This document shows positions 42,247 through 51,205 of a stretch of 64,000 bases of DNA, piece after piece. Within the stretch, counting starts at the first letter, position 1. Each line of letters opens with the position of its first letter. The stretch is taken from assembly GCF_009789675.1 (NCBI RefSeq), contig NZ_CP046913.1:2294001-2358000 (forward strand), read 5' to 3'. The translations under genes and the position numbers were made by a program. The stretch is from Paraburkholderia acidisoli (GTDB lineage Bacteria > Pseudomonadota > Gammaproteobacteria > Burkholderiales > Burkholderiaceae). The notes under the pieces are model-generated. The model was given only the letters and a program-made list of their open reading frames with translations, ran no database searches and was not told the origin of the DNA.

Positions 42247-43494
42247 TTACTTCGTCTTCGCAGCCTTCGCGAGCGCTTCCACCGCGCTCTTCGAATCCTG
42301 GTTCGAGTTCATGAACTTCGTGACGACGTCGGTGATCGCGCCGGCCGTGGCGTCAGGCTGAGCCATGCCGTGAGCGAGCGACGGCACATAGCCGCCCGAC
42401 TTGATCGCCGTTTGTTCGTCGGCGTACGACTGCTTGCCGCATGCGTCGAACTTGCTCATGTCCACGCCCAGACGGACCGGGATCGAGCCCTTGTACAGGC
42501 TGAACTGCTCCTGGAACGCCGGCGACATGATGGTCTTCGCGAGCGCGAGCTGACCCGGCGTGGCCGCCTTCTGGCCCTTCTGCTGGAAGAACACGAACGA
42601 GTCGACGTTGAACGTGTAGCCCTTCGCCGTGCCCGGCACCGGTGCGCAGATGTAGTCCGTGCCCGGCTGCTTGTTCGCGTTCGCGAATTCGCCCTTGGCC
42701 CAGTCGCCCATGAACTGCATGCCGGCCTTGCCGTTGATGACCATGGCCGTGGCGAGGTTCCAGTCGCGGCCCGTGCGGCCGTTATCCATGTACGACTCGA
42801 TCTTGCGGACCGTGTCGAACACGCCGACCATCTGCTGCGACGTGAGGGTCTTCTGGTCGAGATCGACGATGGCCTTCTTGTAGAAGTCGGCGCCTTGCGA
42901 GAGGACCACGTCTTCCCACAGCGTCAGGTCTTGCCACGGCTGACCGCCGGCGGCGACCGGCTGGATGCCCGCGGCCTTGAGCTTGTCGGCGACCGCGAAG
43001 AATTCCGGCCACGTGGTGGGCGGCTTCGCACCGACCTTGTCGAGCGCTGCCTTGTTGATCCACACCCAGTTCACGCGGTGCACCGAGAACGGCGCGGCAA
43101 CGTAGTGACCGTCGGCGTGCATGATCTTGTCGATCTGCGGCGGCAGGTTGGCCTTCCAGTCGGTCGCGGCCGAATCGATCGGTGCGAGCACGCCTTGCTC
43201 AGCCCATTCCTGGATCAGCGGACCCTTGATCTGGGCGGCCGTGGGCGCGTTGCCCGAGATCACCTGGGTCTTCAGTGCGGTCATGGCCGCCGCGCCCGCG
43301 CCACCGGCGACCGCGAAGTCCTTCCACACATAGCCCTGCTTCTGCATGTCGTCCTTGAGCACGCCGACGGCTTTCGATTCGCCGCCCGACGTCCACCAAT
43401 GCAGCACTTCGAGAGACTCGGCCGCTTGCGCCGTGGCGACGCTGCCCAACAGACCTGCGGCGCACAGGGCGCCCATGATCGCGCGGAATTTCAT
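42247..43494 (-). CDS. gtsA: Glucose/mannose-type substrate-binding protein (GtsA-like)
   Basis: 415 aa periplasmic binding protein. Signal peptide about 1-24 (MKFRAIMGALCAAGLLGSVATAQAA, AQA-A site). The mature start ESLEVLHWWTSGGESKAV is typical of family-1 sugar binders, and WPEFFAVADKLKAAGIQPVA, GKAGMQFMGDWAKGEF and a C-terminal AFQEQFSLYKGSIPVR match glucose- and mannose-binding members. First gene of the transport operon, which is divergent from zwf-pgl-glk::hexR. The RBS is GGAGATAA. Confidence 0.9.
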   Translation of the reverse strand: MKFRAIMGALCAAGLLGSVATAQAAESLEVLHWWTSGGESKAVGVLKDDMQKQGYVWKDFAVAGGAGAAAMTALKTQVISGNAPTAAQIKGPLIQEWAEQGVLAPIDSAATDWKANLPPQIDKIMHADGHYVAAPFSVHRVNWVWINKAALDKVGAKPPTTWPEFFAVADKLKAAGIQPVAAGGQPWQDLTLWEDVVLSQGADFYKKAIVDLDQKTLTSQQMVGVFDTVRKIESYMDNGRTGRDWNLATAMVINGKAGMQFMGDWAKGEFANANKQPGTDYICAPVPGTAKGYTFNVDSFVFFQQKGQKAATPGQLALAKTIMSPAFQEQFSLYKGSIPVRLGVDMSKFDACGKQSYADEQTAIKSGGYVPSLAHGMAQPDATAGAITDVVTKFMNSNQDSKSAVEALAKAAKTK

Positions 43495-44092
43495 TGCTTA
43501 TCTCCTCCAGACACCTGAACAAAAAACGGTTGGCCCCTGAGCCGCCAGGGAGCGGTGGTTGGTCAAACAGGCTAAAACAGGCAAAACACTGGACGGTCGG
43601 GCGCCGGAGTGCCGCGCGCGTACTTGTCGTTCGATGCGCGCGGGCCGCGTGCCGGTGTCCGGCCGCAGGACGCTCAAGAGATGAGTGGTTCGGAATGCAA
43701 CTTGACTGTCTCCTCTTTTGATTTTCACCGGCTGTCTGAGCCGGCCGAGGTGCCGCTTGCGTCATGCGACCCGAAGCCCCAAACCTCGCGGCAAGCGGCG
43801 ATTCGGGCTGCTGGCTCGCTGGTCGAGCGCGGCAAGGTCCCGCAACGTTCTCCGTTACCATGAGTGGGCATTCCGTCCGCTCGCGAAACCGCGCAAGACC
43901 GCCGTAGCACCTGCGTCTCACGCTTTTTACATCGAATGAACGTTACCTCTTGATTTGGATTGTAGTTAAACTACAATTCAGTGTCAAAAAAAATTTTATC
44001 GGACTACGGCCGCCCGAACCGCCCTTCCGTCATCATCGGAAATGACGCTTGACGAAGCTTGCCGCGGCCACCCAGGACTGTGACGGAGACTC
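43495..44092. other. Divergent control region gtsA / zwf
   Basis: 598 bp between two glucose operons. The zwf end (43930-44000) is AT-rich and holds the promoter and HexR palindrome. The gtsA half is GC-rich, and I see no second HexR-like palindrome in it. No gene seen. Confidence 0.5.
43950..43977 (+). promoter_or_regulatory. zwf promoter with overlapping HexR operator
   Basis: TTGATT (43950-43955), a 16-bp spacer and TACAAT (43972-43977). The spacer and -10 are covered by the 19-bp perfect palindrome ATTGTAGTT-A-AACTACAAT (43959-43977). Its core matches the TTGTARTWWWAYTACAA type described for HexR in gamma-proteobacteria. A repressor bound here would block RNA polymerase. ATG of zwf is about 110 bp downstream. 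Confidence 0.8.
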
Positions 44093-45562
44093 ATGCAAAA
44101 CCAGACCGATTCAGGTTTCACGTTCGTGCTCTTCGGCGCCACCGGCGACCTGTCGATGCGCAAGATTCTCCCGGCCCTGTATGAAGCGCACCGCTCGAAC
44201 ATGCTCGCGCCGGCCGGGAAGATCGTGGGCGTCGCGCGCCACGAAGAGGACCGTGCGGCCTATATCCAGTGGGTGGACGAGCACGTCAAGCCGCATGTCA
44301 CGAAAAACGGCGGGTTCGACGAGGCCGCCTGGGCGAGCTTTCTCGAACGCATCGTCTATGTGAAGCTCGATCTCTCGCGCGCCGAAGATTTCACGCACCT
44401 GCGCGACGGCATCGCCGAGCTGCCCGGGATTCGCGTGTTCTATCTGGCCACGGGTCCCTCGCTGTTCGTGCCGATCTGCCGCGCGCTCGCCACGGTGGGC
44501 CTGAACCAGAATTCGCGCGTCGTGCTCGAAAAGCCGCTCGGCTACGACCTCAAGTCGTCGAACGCGATCAACGACGCCGTGGGCGAGATCTTCGCCGAAG
44601 AGCAGATCTACCGCATCGACCATTACCTCGGTAAAGAACCGGTGCAGAACCTGCTCGCGCTGCGCTTCGGCAATGCGCTGTTCGAACCGCTGTGGCGCCG
44701 CGAATGGGTGGAGAGCATCCAGATCACCATCGCCGAGGAACTGGGCGTGGAAGCGCGCGGCGACTTTTATGACAACACCGGCGCATTGCGCGACATGGTG
44801 CAAAATCACCTGTTGCAGTTGCTGTCGATCGTCGCCATGGAGCCGCCGCATTCGATGGACTCCGACTCGGTGCGCGACGAGAAGCTGCGCGTGCTGCGCG
44901 CGCTCAAGCCCATCGAGCCGCTCGACATCAACAAGGTCGCGGTGCGCGGCCAGTATCACGCGGGCGTGATCCGCGGCCAGGCGGTGCCCGCCTACGCCAC
45001 GGAGCACGGCGTGAAGCCGGACAGCCGCACGGAAACCTTTGTCGCGCTCAAGGTCGAGATCGAGAACTGGCGCTGGGCGGGCGTGCCCTTTTTCCTGCGC
45101 ACCGGCAAGCGTCTCGCCGACCGCGTGGCCGAGATCGTCGTGAACTTCCGCCCGGTGCCGCATTCGGCGCTCGGCGCGCCGGCATTGCGCGCGGGCGCGA
45201 ACCGGCTCGTGATCCGCCTGCAGCCGAACGAGAACATCCGCCTCTACTGCCTCGCGAAGCAGCCCGGCGAAGGCATGAACCTCGCGAGCGTGCATCTCGA
45301 TCTCGCGTTCGACCAGTTCTTCCGCGAAGGCCAGATGGAGGCGTATCAGCGCTTGTTGCTCGACGTGATCAACGGCCGCCTCGCCCTCTTCGTGCGCCGC
45401 GACGAACAGGAAGCGGCGTGGAAGTGGGTCGAGCCCATCCTGAACGAATGGGCCGCCGCACCGCGTCCGCCCAAGCCGTACGCGGCGGGCACGTGGGGAC
45501 CGGCGGCGGCGAGCGCGATGCTCGCGCAGCACGGCACCTGCTGGCTCGAGGAAGAGAACTGA
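44093..45562 (+). CDS. zwf: Glucose-6-phosphate 1-dehydrogenase
   Basis: 489 aa enzyme oxidising glucose 6-phosphate to 6-phosphogluconolactone with NADP, the entry to the Entner-Doudoroff and pentose-phosphate routes. The cofactor start FTFVLFGATGDLSMRKILPAL lies at residues 8-28. The substrate-binding RIDHYLGKEPVQNLLALRFGN near 178 contains the catalytic His and Lys. IENWRWAGVPFFLRTGKRL and EAYQRLLLDVINGRLALF follow. First gene of zwf-pgl-glk::hexR, with its promoter under a HexR-type operator. Confidence 0.97.
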   Translation: MQNQTDSGFTFVLFGATGDLSMRKILPALYEAHRSNMLAPAGKIVGVARHEEDRAAYIQWVDEHVKPHVTKNGGFDEAAWASFLERIVYVKLDLSRAEDFTHLRDGIAELPGIRVFYLATGPSLFVPICRALATVGLNQNSRVVLEKPLGYDLKSSNAINDAVGEIFAEEQIYRIDHYLGKEPVQNLLALRFGNALFEPLWRREWVESIQITIAEELGVEARGDFYDNTGALRDMVQNHLLQLLSIVAMEPPHSMDSDSVRDEKLRVLRALKPIEPLDINKVAVRGQYHAGVIRGQAVPAYATEHGVKPDSRTETFVALKVEIENWRWAGVPFFLRTGKRLADRVAEIVVNFRPVPHSALGAPALRAGANRLVIRLQPNENIRLYCLAKQPGEGMNLASVHLDLAFDQFFREGQMEAYQRLLLDVINGRLALFVRRDEQEAAWKWVEPILNEWAAAPRPPKPYAAGTWGPAAASAMLAQHGTCWLEEEN

Positions 45563-45640
45563 ACGCAGTGCCTGACCGTGGACGTGCCTGACCGTGACGA
45601 CCCACACCGCAGGTTGACAAAAAAGCAGCATGGAGGAGAA

Positions 45641-46345
45641 GTGATCGAGCTTCACGTATTCGACGACCCGCGCGTCCAATCCGACGCGCTGGCGCGAGCC
45701 GTGGGCGACGCGCTACATGCGTCGCTCGCGGCTCAGACAGCGGCGCCCGGCGGCGCGGTGAACCGCGCCACGCTCGCCGTCTCGGGCGGCACGAGCCCGC
45801 GGCCGTTTCTCGAAGGCTTGTCGACGCATCGTTTCGAGTGGGCGCATATCGACGTCACGCTCGTCGACGACCGCTGGGTGCCCGAAAGCGACAGCGCGAG
45901 CAACGCGCGCCTCGTGCGCGAGACGCTGCTCCGGCACGAAGCCGCGCAGGCGCGTTTCCTGCCGCTCGTCGACGTGACGCAGGAACTCGACGCCCACGTG
46001 GCCGCGCTCAACGCCGACGCCACGCGCCTGCTGCCGAACGTGGCCGTGCTGGGCATGGGCGAGGACGGCCACACCGCCTCGATCTTCGCCGACGCGCCCG
46101 AATGGCAGGAAGCCATCACCACGGCGCGCCCGTTCGTGGCCGTGCATCCGCAGGCCGCGCCGCACGCGCGCGTCTCGTGGTCGATGCAGGCGCTGCGCCA
46201 GGTCGACCGCCTCTTTCTGCTGATCGCGGGACAACGCAAGCTCGAAGTGCTGCAACAGGCCGCTGCGGCCGAACAAAACAACGCCATTTCCAGACTGGCG
46301 AACGACAAGGGAGTGAGACTCGATGTCTACTGGTGTGCCAACTAA
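45641..46345 (+). CDS. pgl: 6-phosphogluconolactonase
   Basis: 234 aa from the GTG at 45641, which has a GGAGGAG ribosome site. The earlier ATG at 45578 would add 21 residues of leader. Motifs are [14 protein letters not shown] near 48, [29 protein letters not shown], and [17 protein letters not shown] with the catalytic His. The enzyme hydrolyses the lactone produced by Zwf. Its end overlaps the start of glk::hexR by 23 bp. Confidence 0.94.
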   Translation: MIELHVFDDPRVQSDALARAVGDALHASLAAQTAAPGGAVNRATLAVSGGTSPRPFLEGLSTHRFEWAHIDVTLVDDRWVPESDSASNARLVRETLLRHEAAQARFLPLVDVTQELDAHVAALNADATRLLPNVAVLGMGEDGHTASIFADAPEWQEAITTARPFVAVHPQAAPHARVSWSMQALRQVDRLFLLIAGQRKLEVLQQAAAAEQNNAISRLANDKGVRLDVYWCAN

Positions 46346-48242
46346 AACTGCCCCCACCGCGGGCCAGCACGCCGACGGACCGAGGCTGCTCGCCGATATC
46401 GGCGGAACCAACGCGCGCTTCGCGCTGGAGACGGCGCCCGGCGAGATCGGCCAGGTGCGCGTGTATCCGTGTGCGCAGTATCCGGGCGTCGCGGAAGTCA
46501 TCCAGCAGTATCTGAAAGACACGAAGATCGGCCGCGTCAATCACGCGGCCATCGCCATCGCGAACCCGGTCGACGGCGACCAGGTGCGCATGACCAATCA
46601 CGACTGGACCTTCTCGATCGAAGCCACGCGCCGCGCGCTCGGCTTCGACACGCTGCTGGTCGTGAACGACTTCACCGCGCTCGCCATGGCGCTGCCCGGC
46701 CTGACCGACTCGCAGCGCGTGCAGGTGGGCGGCGGCCAGCGCCGCCAGAACAGCGTGATCGGCCTGCTCGGGCCGGGCACGGGTCTGGGCGTCTCGGGCC
46801 TGATTCCCGCCGACGACCGCTGGATCGCGCTCGGCAGCGAAGGCGGCCACGCCAGCTTTTCGCCCCAGGACGAACGCGAAGACCTCGTGCTCCAGCTCGC
46901 GCGCACGAAGTGGCCGCACGTGTCGTTCGAGCGCGTTTGCGCGGGTCCCGGCATCGAGCTGATCTATCGCGCGCTCGCGGGCCGCGACAAGAAGAAGCTG
47001 GCCGCCGAGCCCATCGATCCGGCCGACATCGTCAAGCTCGCGCACGACGGCGACGCGCTCGCGCTCGAAACCGTCGAATGCTTCTGCGGCATTCTCGGCA
47101 GCTTCGCGGGCAACATCGCCATGACGCTCGGCTCGCTCGGCGGCATCTACGTGGGCGGCGGCGTCGTGCCGCGCCTCGGCGAGCTGTTCACGCGCTCGTC
47201 GTTCCGCCAGCGCTTCGAGGCGAAGGGCCGCTTCGACGCCTATCTCGCCAACGTGCCCACCTACGTGATCACGGCGGAATATCCGGCGTTCCTCGGCGTT
47301 TCGGCGATTCTCGCGGAGCAGCTGTCCAATCGCGCGGGCGGCGGGTCTTCCGCCGTGTTCGAGCGCATTCGCCAGATGCGCGACGCGCTCACGCCCGCCG
47401 AGCGCCGCGTGGCCGATCTCGCGCTGAATCACCCGCGTTCGATCATCAACGATCCGATCGTCGACATCGCACGCAAGGCCGACGTGAGCCAGCCCACGGT
47501 CATCCGCTTCTGCCGCTCGCTCGGCTGCCAGGGTCTCTCGGACTTCAAGCTCAAGCTCGCCACGGGTTTGACGGGCACGATTCCGGTGAGCCACAGCCAG
47601 GTGCATCTCGGCGATACGGCCACGGACTTCGGCGCGAAGGTGCTCGACAACACCGTCTCGGCCATCTTGCAGCTGCGCGAGCATCTGAACTTCGAGCACG
47701 TGGAGCAGGCCATCACGCTGCTCAACGGCGCGCGCCGCATCGAGTTCTACGGGCTCGGCAACTCGCATATCGTCGCGCAGGACGCGCACTACAAGTTCTT
47801 CCGCTTCGGCATTCCGACCATCGCGTATGGCGACCTGTACATGCAGGCGGCTTCCGCCGCGCTGCTCGGCAAGGGCGACGTGATCGTGGCCGTGTCGAAG
47901 TCGGGCCGCGCGCCGGAACTGCTGCGCGTGCTCGACGTGGCGATGCAGGCGGGCGCGAAGGTGATCGCCATCACTTCGAGCAACACGCCGCTCGCCAAGC
48001 GCGCGACGGTGGCGCTCGAAACGGATCACATCGAAATGCGCGAGTCGCAGCTCTCGATGATCTCGCGCATTCTGCATCTGCTGATGATCGACATCCTCGC
48101 GGTGGGTGTTGCGATTCGCCGCGCCTCGCCGGACGCCAACGTGAACAACGCCGTCGAAAAAGCGCGCGAGCACGCGGACGACGACGCCTCGGCGGTACTC
48201 GACTGGCTGAGCCACGGCGCGTCGCCTTCGGCGCGCGAGTGA
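46323..48242 (+). CDS. Bifunctional glucokinase / RpiR-family (HexR) transcriptional regulator
   Basis: 639 aa fusion. Residues about 20-335 are a group-A glucokinase: [14 protein letters not shown] phosphate loop, catalytic Asp116 in [12 protein letters not shown], and [23 protein letters not shown] and a [26 protein letters not shown] block. Residues about 342-420 form an RpiR-type helix-turn-helix ([44 protein letters not shown]), and about 460-600 a SIS sugar-phosphate domain ([31 protein letters not shown]). It overlaps pgl by 23 bp. The fusion is known in Burkholderia and couples glucose phosphorylation to control of the Entner-Doudoroff genes. Confidence 0.95.
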   Translation: MSTGVPTKTAPTAGQHADGPRLLADIGGTNARFALETAPGEIGQVRVYPCAQYPGVAEVIQQYLKDTKIGRVNHAAIAIANPVDGDQVRMTNHDWTFSIEATRRALGFDTLLVVNDFTALAMALPGLTDSQRVQVGGGQRRQNSVIGLLGPGTGLGVSGLIPADDRWIALGSEGGHASFSPQDEREDLVLQLARTKWPHVSFERVCAGPGIELIYRALAGRDKKKLAAEPIDPADIVKLAHDGDALALETVECFCGILGSFAGNIAMTLGSLGGIYVGGGVVPRLGELFTRSSFRQRFEAKGRFDAYLANVPTYVITAEYPAFLGVSAILAEQLSNRAGGGSSAVFERIRQMRDALTPAERRVADLALNHPRSIINDPIVDIARKADVSQPTVIRFCRSLGCQGLSDFKLKLATGLTGTIPVSHSQVHLGDTATDFGAKVLDNTVSAILQLREHLNFEHVEQAITLLNGARRIEFYGLGNSHIVAQDAHYKFFRFGIPTIAYGDLYMQAASAALLGKGDVIVAVSKSGRAPELLRVLDVAMQAGAKVIAITSSNTPLAKRATVALETDHIEMRESQLSMISRILHLLMIDILAVGVAIRRASPDANVNNAVEKAREHADDDASAVLDWLSHGASPSARE

Positions 48243-48303
48243 GTTCGAGCCTGCGCTTGATCTTGCGCGTGAGCGTCCGCTCGCGGATTCACGCCGCACC
48301 ATG

Positions 48304-48340
48304 AAAAACGGGACGTCCAGTGGGCGTCCCGTTTTGTTTT
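48304..48340. terminator. Terminator after glk::hexR
   Basis: AAAAACGGGACG, loop TCCAGTGGG, CGTCCCGTTTTGTTTT. A 7-8 bp stem with U-tract, 60 bp after the fusion gene stop. The A-tract lets it work for the converging Bcr/CflA gene too. Confidence 0.83.
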
Positions 48341-48346
48341 GCTCCG

Positions 48347-48480
48347 CAAGCGCATTGCATGTCGCGCGTTGCATGTCGTGCATCGCATGTCGTGCATCGC
48401 ATGTCGTGCATCGCATGTCGTGCATCGCATGTCGTGCATTGAATGCCGCGCATCGCATGCCGCGCATCGCATGCCGCATC
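48347..48480. repeat. 14-bp tandem repeat array (about nine units)
   Basis: Unit GTCGTGCATCGCAT. Exact copies begin at 48375, 48389, 48403 and 48417. Diverged copies lie at 48347, 48361, 48431, 48445 and 48459, and a partial unit at 48473. Most units hold a near-palindromic GCATCGCAT/ATGC core. There are no spacers, so it is not a CRISPR. It occupies the gap between two convergent genes, immediately after a terminator. Confidence 0.9.
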
Positions 48481-48575
48481 GTTCGCCCATCGCGCGTAGG
48501 CAACGCACCCATCAACCGGCACACATCGTCGCGAAAATACGGCGCCGTTAGTTGCGATAGAGCCTCAAGGCAACC

Positions 48576-49811
48576 TCACTGCGCCGACGACACCGCCGCC
48601 GCGCCCGGCGCGGGCCGTCCATGCCATTTCACGACAATGCGGCGCCCGGCCCATGTCATCAGCCCGCATGCGCCGATCGTGCAGCCCATGCCGAACGGCG
48701 AAACGCCCGGAAACCAGCCGACCACCGCGCTCGCGAACGCGCCCAGGCCGAGCTGCGCGGCGCCGAACACCGCCGCCGCCGCGCCCGCGTTCTTCGGGTA
48801 GCGATACATCAGGTCCGTCGCGCAGTTCGCGCCAAGCAGGCCCACCACGCTCACCACGAAGAACAGCCCGGCCACGATCGACCACAGGCCGCCCCACCCC
48901 GTGATGCACACGAGCGCCACGAACAACGACGCGACGATGCTCACGCTCGACGCCATCGACACCATGCGCAGCGTGCCGAACTGGCCGATGAAGCGCGTGT
49001 TGAGGAAGTTGCCGAGCATGATGCCGAACACGTTCATGCCGAAGAAGAACCCATAGTGCTGCGGCGAGACGTGGAAGTACTCGATGTAGACGAAGGGCGT
49101 CGCGGAGATGTAGGTGAACATCGAGGCGAACGCCATGCCGCCGCAGAGCATGTGCCCCCAGACGAGTGGGTCGCGCAGCAGCCGGCCATAGGCCGCGAAC
49201 GAACGCAGCACGGCCGCGCTCTCGCGCTTCTCGGCGGGCCAGGTTTCGGGCACGCGCCAGTACGCGGCGACGCCGCACGCGAGGCCGAACAGCGTGAGCG
49301 CGACGAACACCACGCGCCAGCCGCCGATCAGCAGCAACTGGCCGCCGATGAGCGGCGCGAGCAGCGGCCCGATCGAGGTGACGATCGCGACCATCGACAG
49401 AACCTTGGCGGCGTCGGACGGCTCGTGGGCGTCGCGCGCGATGGCCCGCGCGAGCACCGAGGCCGCGCCCGCGCCGAGCGCCTGCAGGAAGCGCACGATG
49501 GCGAGTTCGCCCGCCGAAAACGACAGCCAGCACGCGATGCTCGCGACCGTGAAGAGCGCGATGCCGCCGAGCAGCACGGGGCGGCGGCCGTAAGCGTCGG
49601 AGACGGGGCCGTAGAGCAGCATGCCGATCGAGAAGCCGGCCATGAAACTGGTGAGCGTCGCGGCGGCCGCCGAGGCGCTGACGCCGAACGACTGCGCGAT
49701 GGCGGGCAGGCTCGGCAGGTACATGTCGGTGGCGAGCGGGCCGCAGGCGGCCAGCGCACCGAGCAATACGATCAGCCGGCCATCGGGCCGGCGGCGCGGA
49801 GAATGGGACAT
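48576..49811 (-). CDS. Bcr/CflA-family multidrug efflux MFS transporter
   Basis: 411 aa, about 12 membrane helices. The ATG at 49811 (MSHSPRRRPDGRLIVLLGALAACGPLATDMYLPSLPAIAQSF) matches the family start, in which an L-x-x-x-x-x-x-x-DMYLP motif in helix 1 is diagnostic. The loop GPVSDAYGRRPVLLGGIALF is the MFS motif A, and ARAIARDAHEPSDAAKVLSM is in helix 5. Exports drugs or metabolites such as sulfonamides, bicyclomycin or cysteine in other species. The substrate here is unknown. Stands alone. Confidence 0.9.
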   Translation of the reverse strand: MSHSPRRRPDGRLIVLLGALAACGPLATDMYLPSLPAIAQSFGVSASAAAATLTSFMAGFSIGMLLYGPVSDAYGRRPVLLGGIALFTVASIACWLSFSAGELAIVRFLQALGAGAASVLARAIARDAHEPSDAAKVLSMVAIVTSIGPLLAPLIGGQLLLIGGWRVVFVALTLFGLACGVAAYWRVPETWPAEKRESAAVLRSFAAYGRLLRDPLVWGHMLCGGMAFASMFTYISATPFVYIEYFHVSPQHYGFFFGMNVFGIMLGNFLNTRFIGQFGTLRMVSMASSVSIVASLFVALVCITGWGGLWSIVAGLFFVVSVVGLLGANCATDLMYRYPKNAGAAAAVFGAAQLGLGAFASAVVGWFPGVSPFGMGCTIGACGLMTWAGRRIVVKWHGRPAPGAAAVSSAQ

Positions 49812-50201
49812 GGTGTGAGTGACGGCGAGGCGCGGCTGGCGCGCCCCGGAATGCGATTCGACGTTCGATTCGGGTTGCCGGACCGGTCGCGCGGGACGGC
49901 CCGCGTACGCGGGGCCATCGACGCTCGAACGGCGGCAACGGTGCCGTCGCATTGTAACCGACGCTTACTACACGCCTTCATTGCGGCCCGCGCTGCCAGC
50001 GGCAACGCGGTGCGCGCCTCCTCGCCCGTTGCCCGTTGCCCGTTGCCCGTTGCCCGTTGCCCGTTGCGCGTTGCCCGTTGCCCGTTGCCCGTTGCACGTT
50101 GCCCGTTGCACGGCGCGCGGCGCCCGTCGCCACGGGCACGCGCCTTTGCGCTAAGCTCCGCGCCTGGCGCCGCCGGCGCTTTCCCGTGACGACGTGACGA
50201 C
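49812..50201. other. Divergent intergenic region with heptamer array
   Basis: 390 bp between the efflux gene and the EVE-like gene. It should hold both promoters but is dominated by the GCCCGTT heptamer array (50024-50107). I see no good -35/-10 pair. Confidence 0.4.
50024..50107. repeat. 7-bp tandem repeat array, 12 units
   Basis: Twelve consecutive heptamers: ten exact GCCCGTT, one GCGCGTT (50066) and one GCACGTT (50094). Ends about 95 bp before the ATG of the EVE-like gene. Perfect short tandem copies of this kind are prone to slipped-strand length change. Confidence 0.95.
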
Positions 50202-50888
50202 ATGACCGCCTTCCTGCTGATCTGGAGCCCCAAGAAATGGCCGTGGCCCGAGCTGCCCGACTTCGCGCGCCGCGTGCGCGCGGGCGAGGCCGTCGCCGAC
50301 ACCTGGGGCTGCGGCTTTGCGCGCGGCATCCTGCCCGGCGACCGGGTGTTCCTGCATCGCGTGGCCGCCGAACCGCGCGGGCTGTTCGGCTCCGGCTACG
50401 TCACGCGCGCGCCCTACGAAGTGCCGGACGCCGCCTATAAACGTGGCTACCGCCTGTGCATCGACTTCGTGTACGACTGGCTCGCCGATGCCGGCGAGGA
50501 CGTGGTGATCGCGCGCGACGCGCTGCGCGCGCATCCGTGGTCCGTGCAGACATGGGACGCGCAGAGTTCGGGCACCGTCATCAAGCCCGTGGTGGAGGGG
50601 CCGCTCGAAAAGCGCTGGGCCGAGCTGACCGGCAAACGGCCGATGCCTCTCGCCGCCGTCGTGGCGCTCACGGCGTGGCACGACGCGCAGCGCGCGAAGG
50701 CGGCGCAAGCGCCGCTATCGGATAAGGCGGACGAAACGGCCCACGGCGCGCGATCGGCATCGACGAAACCGGGCGGCGGCAAACCCGCGCGCAAGCGGAC
50801 GAACGCCGCCGGCGCCTCGACGAAACCGCGCGACACGGCGCCGCAGCCCGCCGCCCCCAGGCGCCCGCGCACGCGCGCGGCGCGCTGA
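50202..50888 (+). CDS. PUA/EVE-like domain protein with basic C-terminal tail
   Basis: 228 aa. Residues about 1-155 begin MTAFLLIWSPKKWPWPELPDFA and contain DTWGCGFARGILPGDRVFLHRVAAEPRGLFGSG, then a VQTWDAQSSGTVI block. This pattern is that of the N-terminal domain I know from HNH endonucleases and EVE/PUA-superfamily proteins that bind modified bases in DNA or RNA. No HNH or other nuclease motif follows. Instead residues about 165-228 are Lys/Arg/Ala/Pro/Thr-rich and probably disordered, suited to non-specific nucleic acid contact. The function is not established. Preceded by a heptamer repeat array. Confidence 0.68.
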   Translation: MTAFLLIWSPKKWPWPELPDFARRVRAGEAVADTWGCGFARGILPGDRVFLHRVAAEPRGLFGSGYVTRAPYEVPDAAYKRGYRLCIDFVYDWLADAGEDVVIARDALRAHPWSVQTWDAQSSGTVIKPVVEGPLEKRWAELTGKRPMPLAAVVALTAWHDAQRAKAAQAPLSDKADETAHGARSASTKPGGGKPARKRTNAAGASTKPRDTAPQPAAPRRPRTRAAR

Positions 50889-51205
50889 ACCGGCGCGGAA
50901 CCGGCATCGCGACCGACGGCGGCCCCACGCCGCTGCGACCCGCCCGGCACACCATGCTCGCCGGAACCCGCCGGGCGCGAAGCGGCGCGGGCGCGTGCGC
51001 CCGGCCGCCGGAGCGCCCGGCCCGATCGGCGCGTCTTAGGTACAATTTCGGCAGAACCGACTGATCGCTCGCCCCATCGCCGGCGCCTCGCGGCGCCGCA
51101 TGGGGTCGCCCTTCGGCCGTCGCCCGCAGCGCGCTGCCCGCGTACTTCGCAGGCAAGCCGTGCCGCGCAGCCACGCGCCCCAATACTCTCGCAGGTCCAG
51201 CACTC
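50889..51205 (+). other. Intergenic region upstream of hemL
   Basis: 317 bp, very GC-rich at first. TACAAT at 51040-51045, within a TAGGTACAATTTCGG stretch, is a -10 candidate for hemL. No gene or clear structure seen. Confidence 0.35.

Noticed and set aside
43495..43940. A second HexR-type site for gtsA
   Set aside because: I searched the gtsA half of the gap for TTGT...ACAA symmetry and found none. Control of gtsA from the single palindrome at 43960 remains possible but unproven.
48347..48480. Possible CRISPR array
   Set aside because: The 14-bp units are directly adjacent with no unique spacers, and there are no cas genes.
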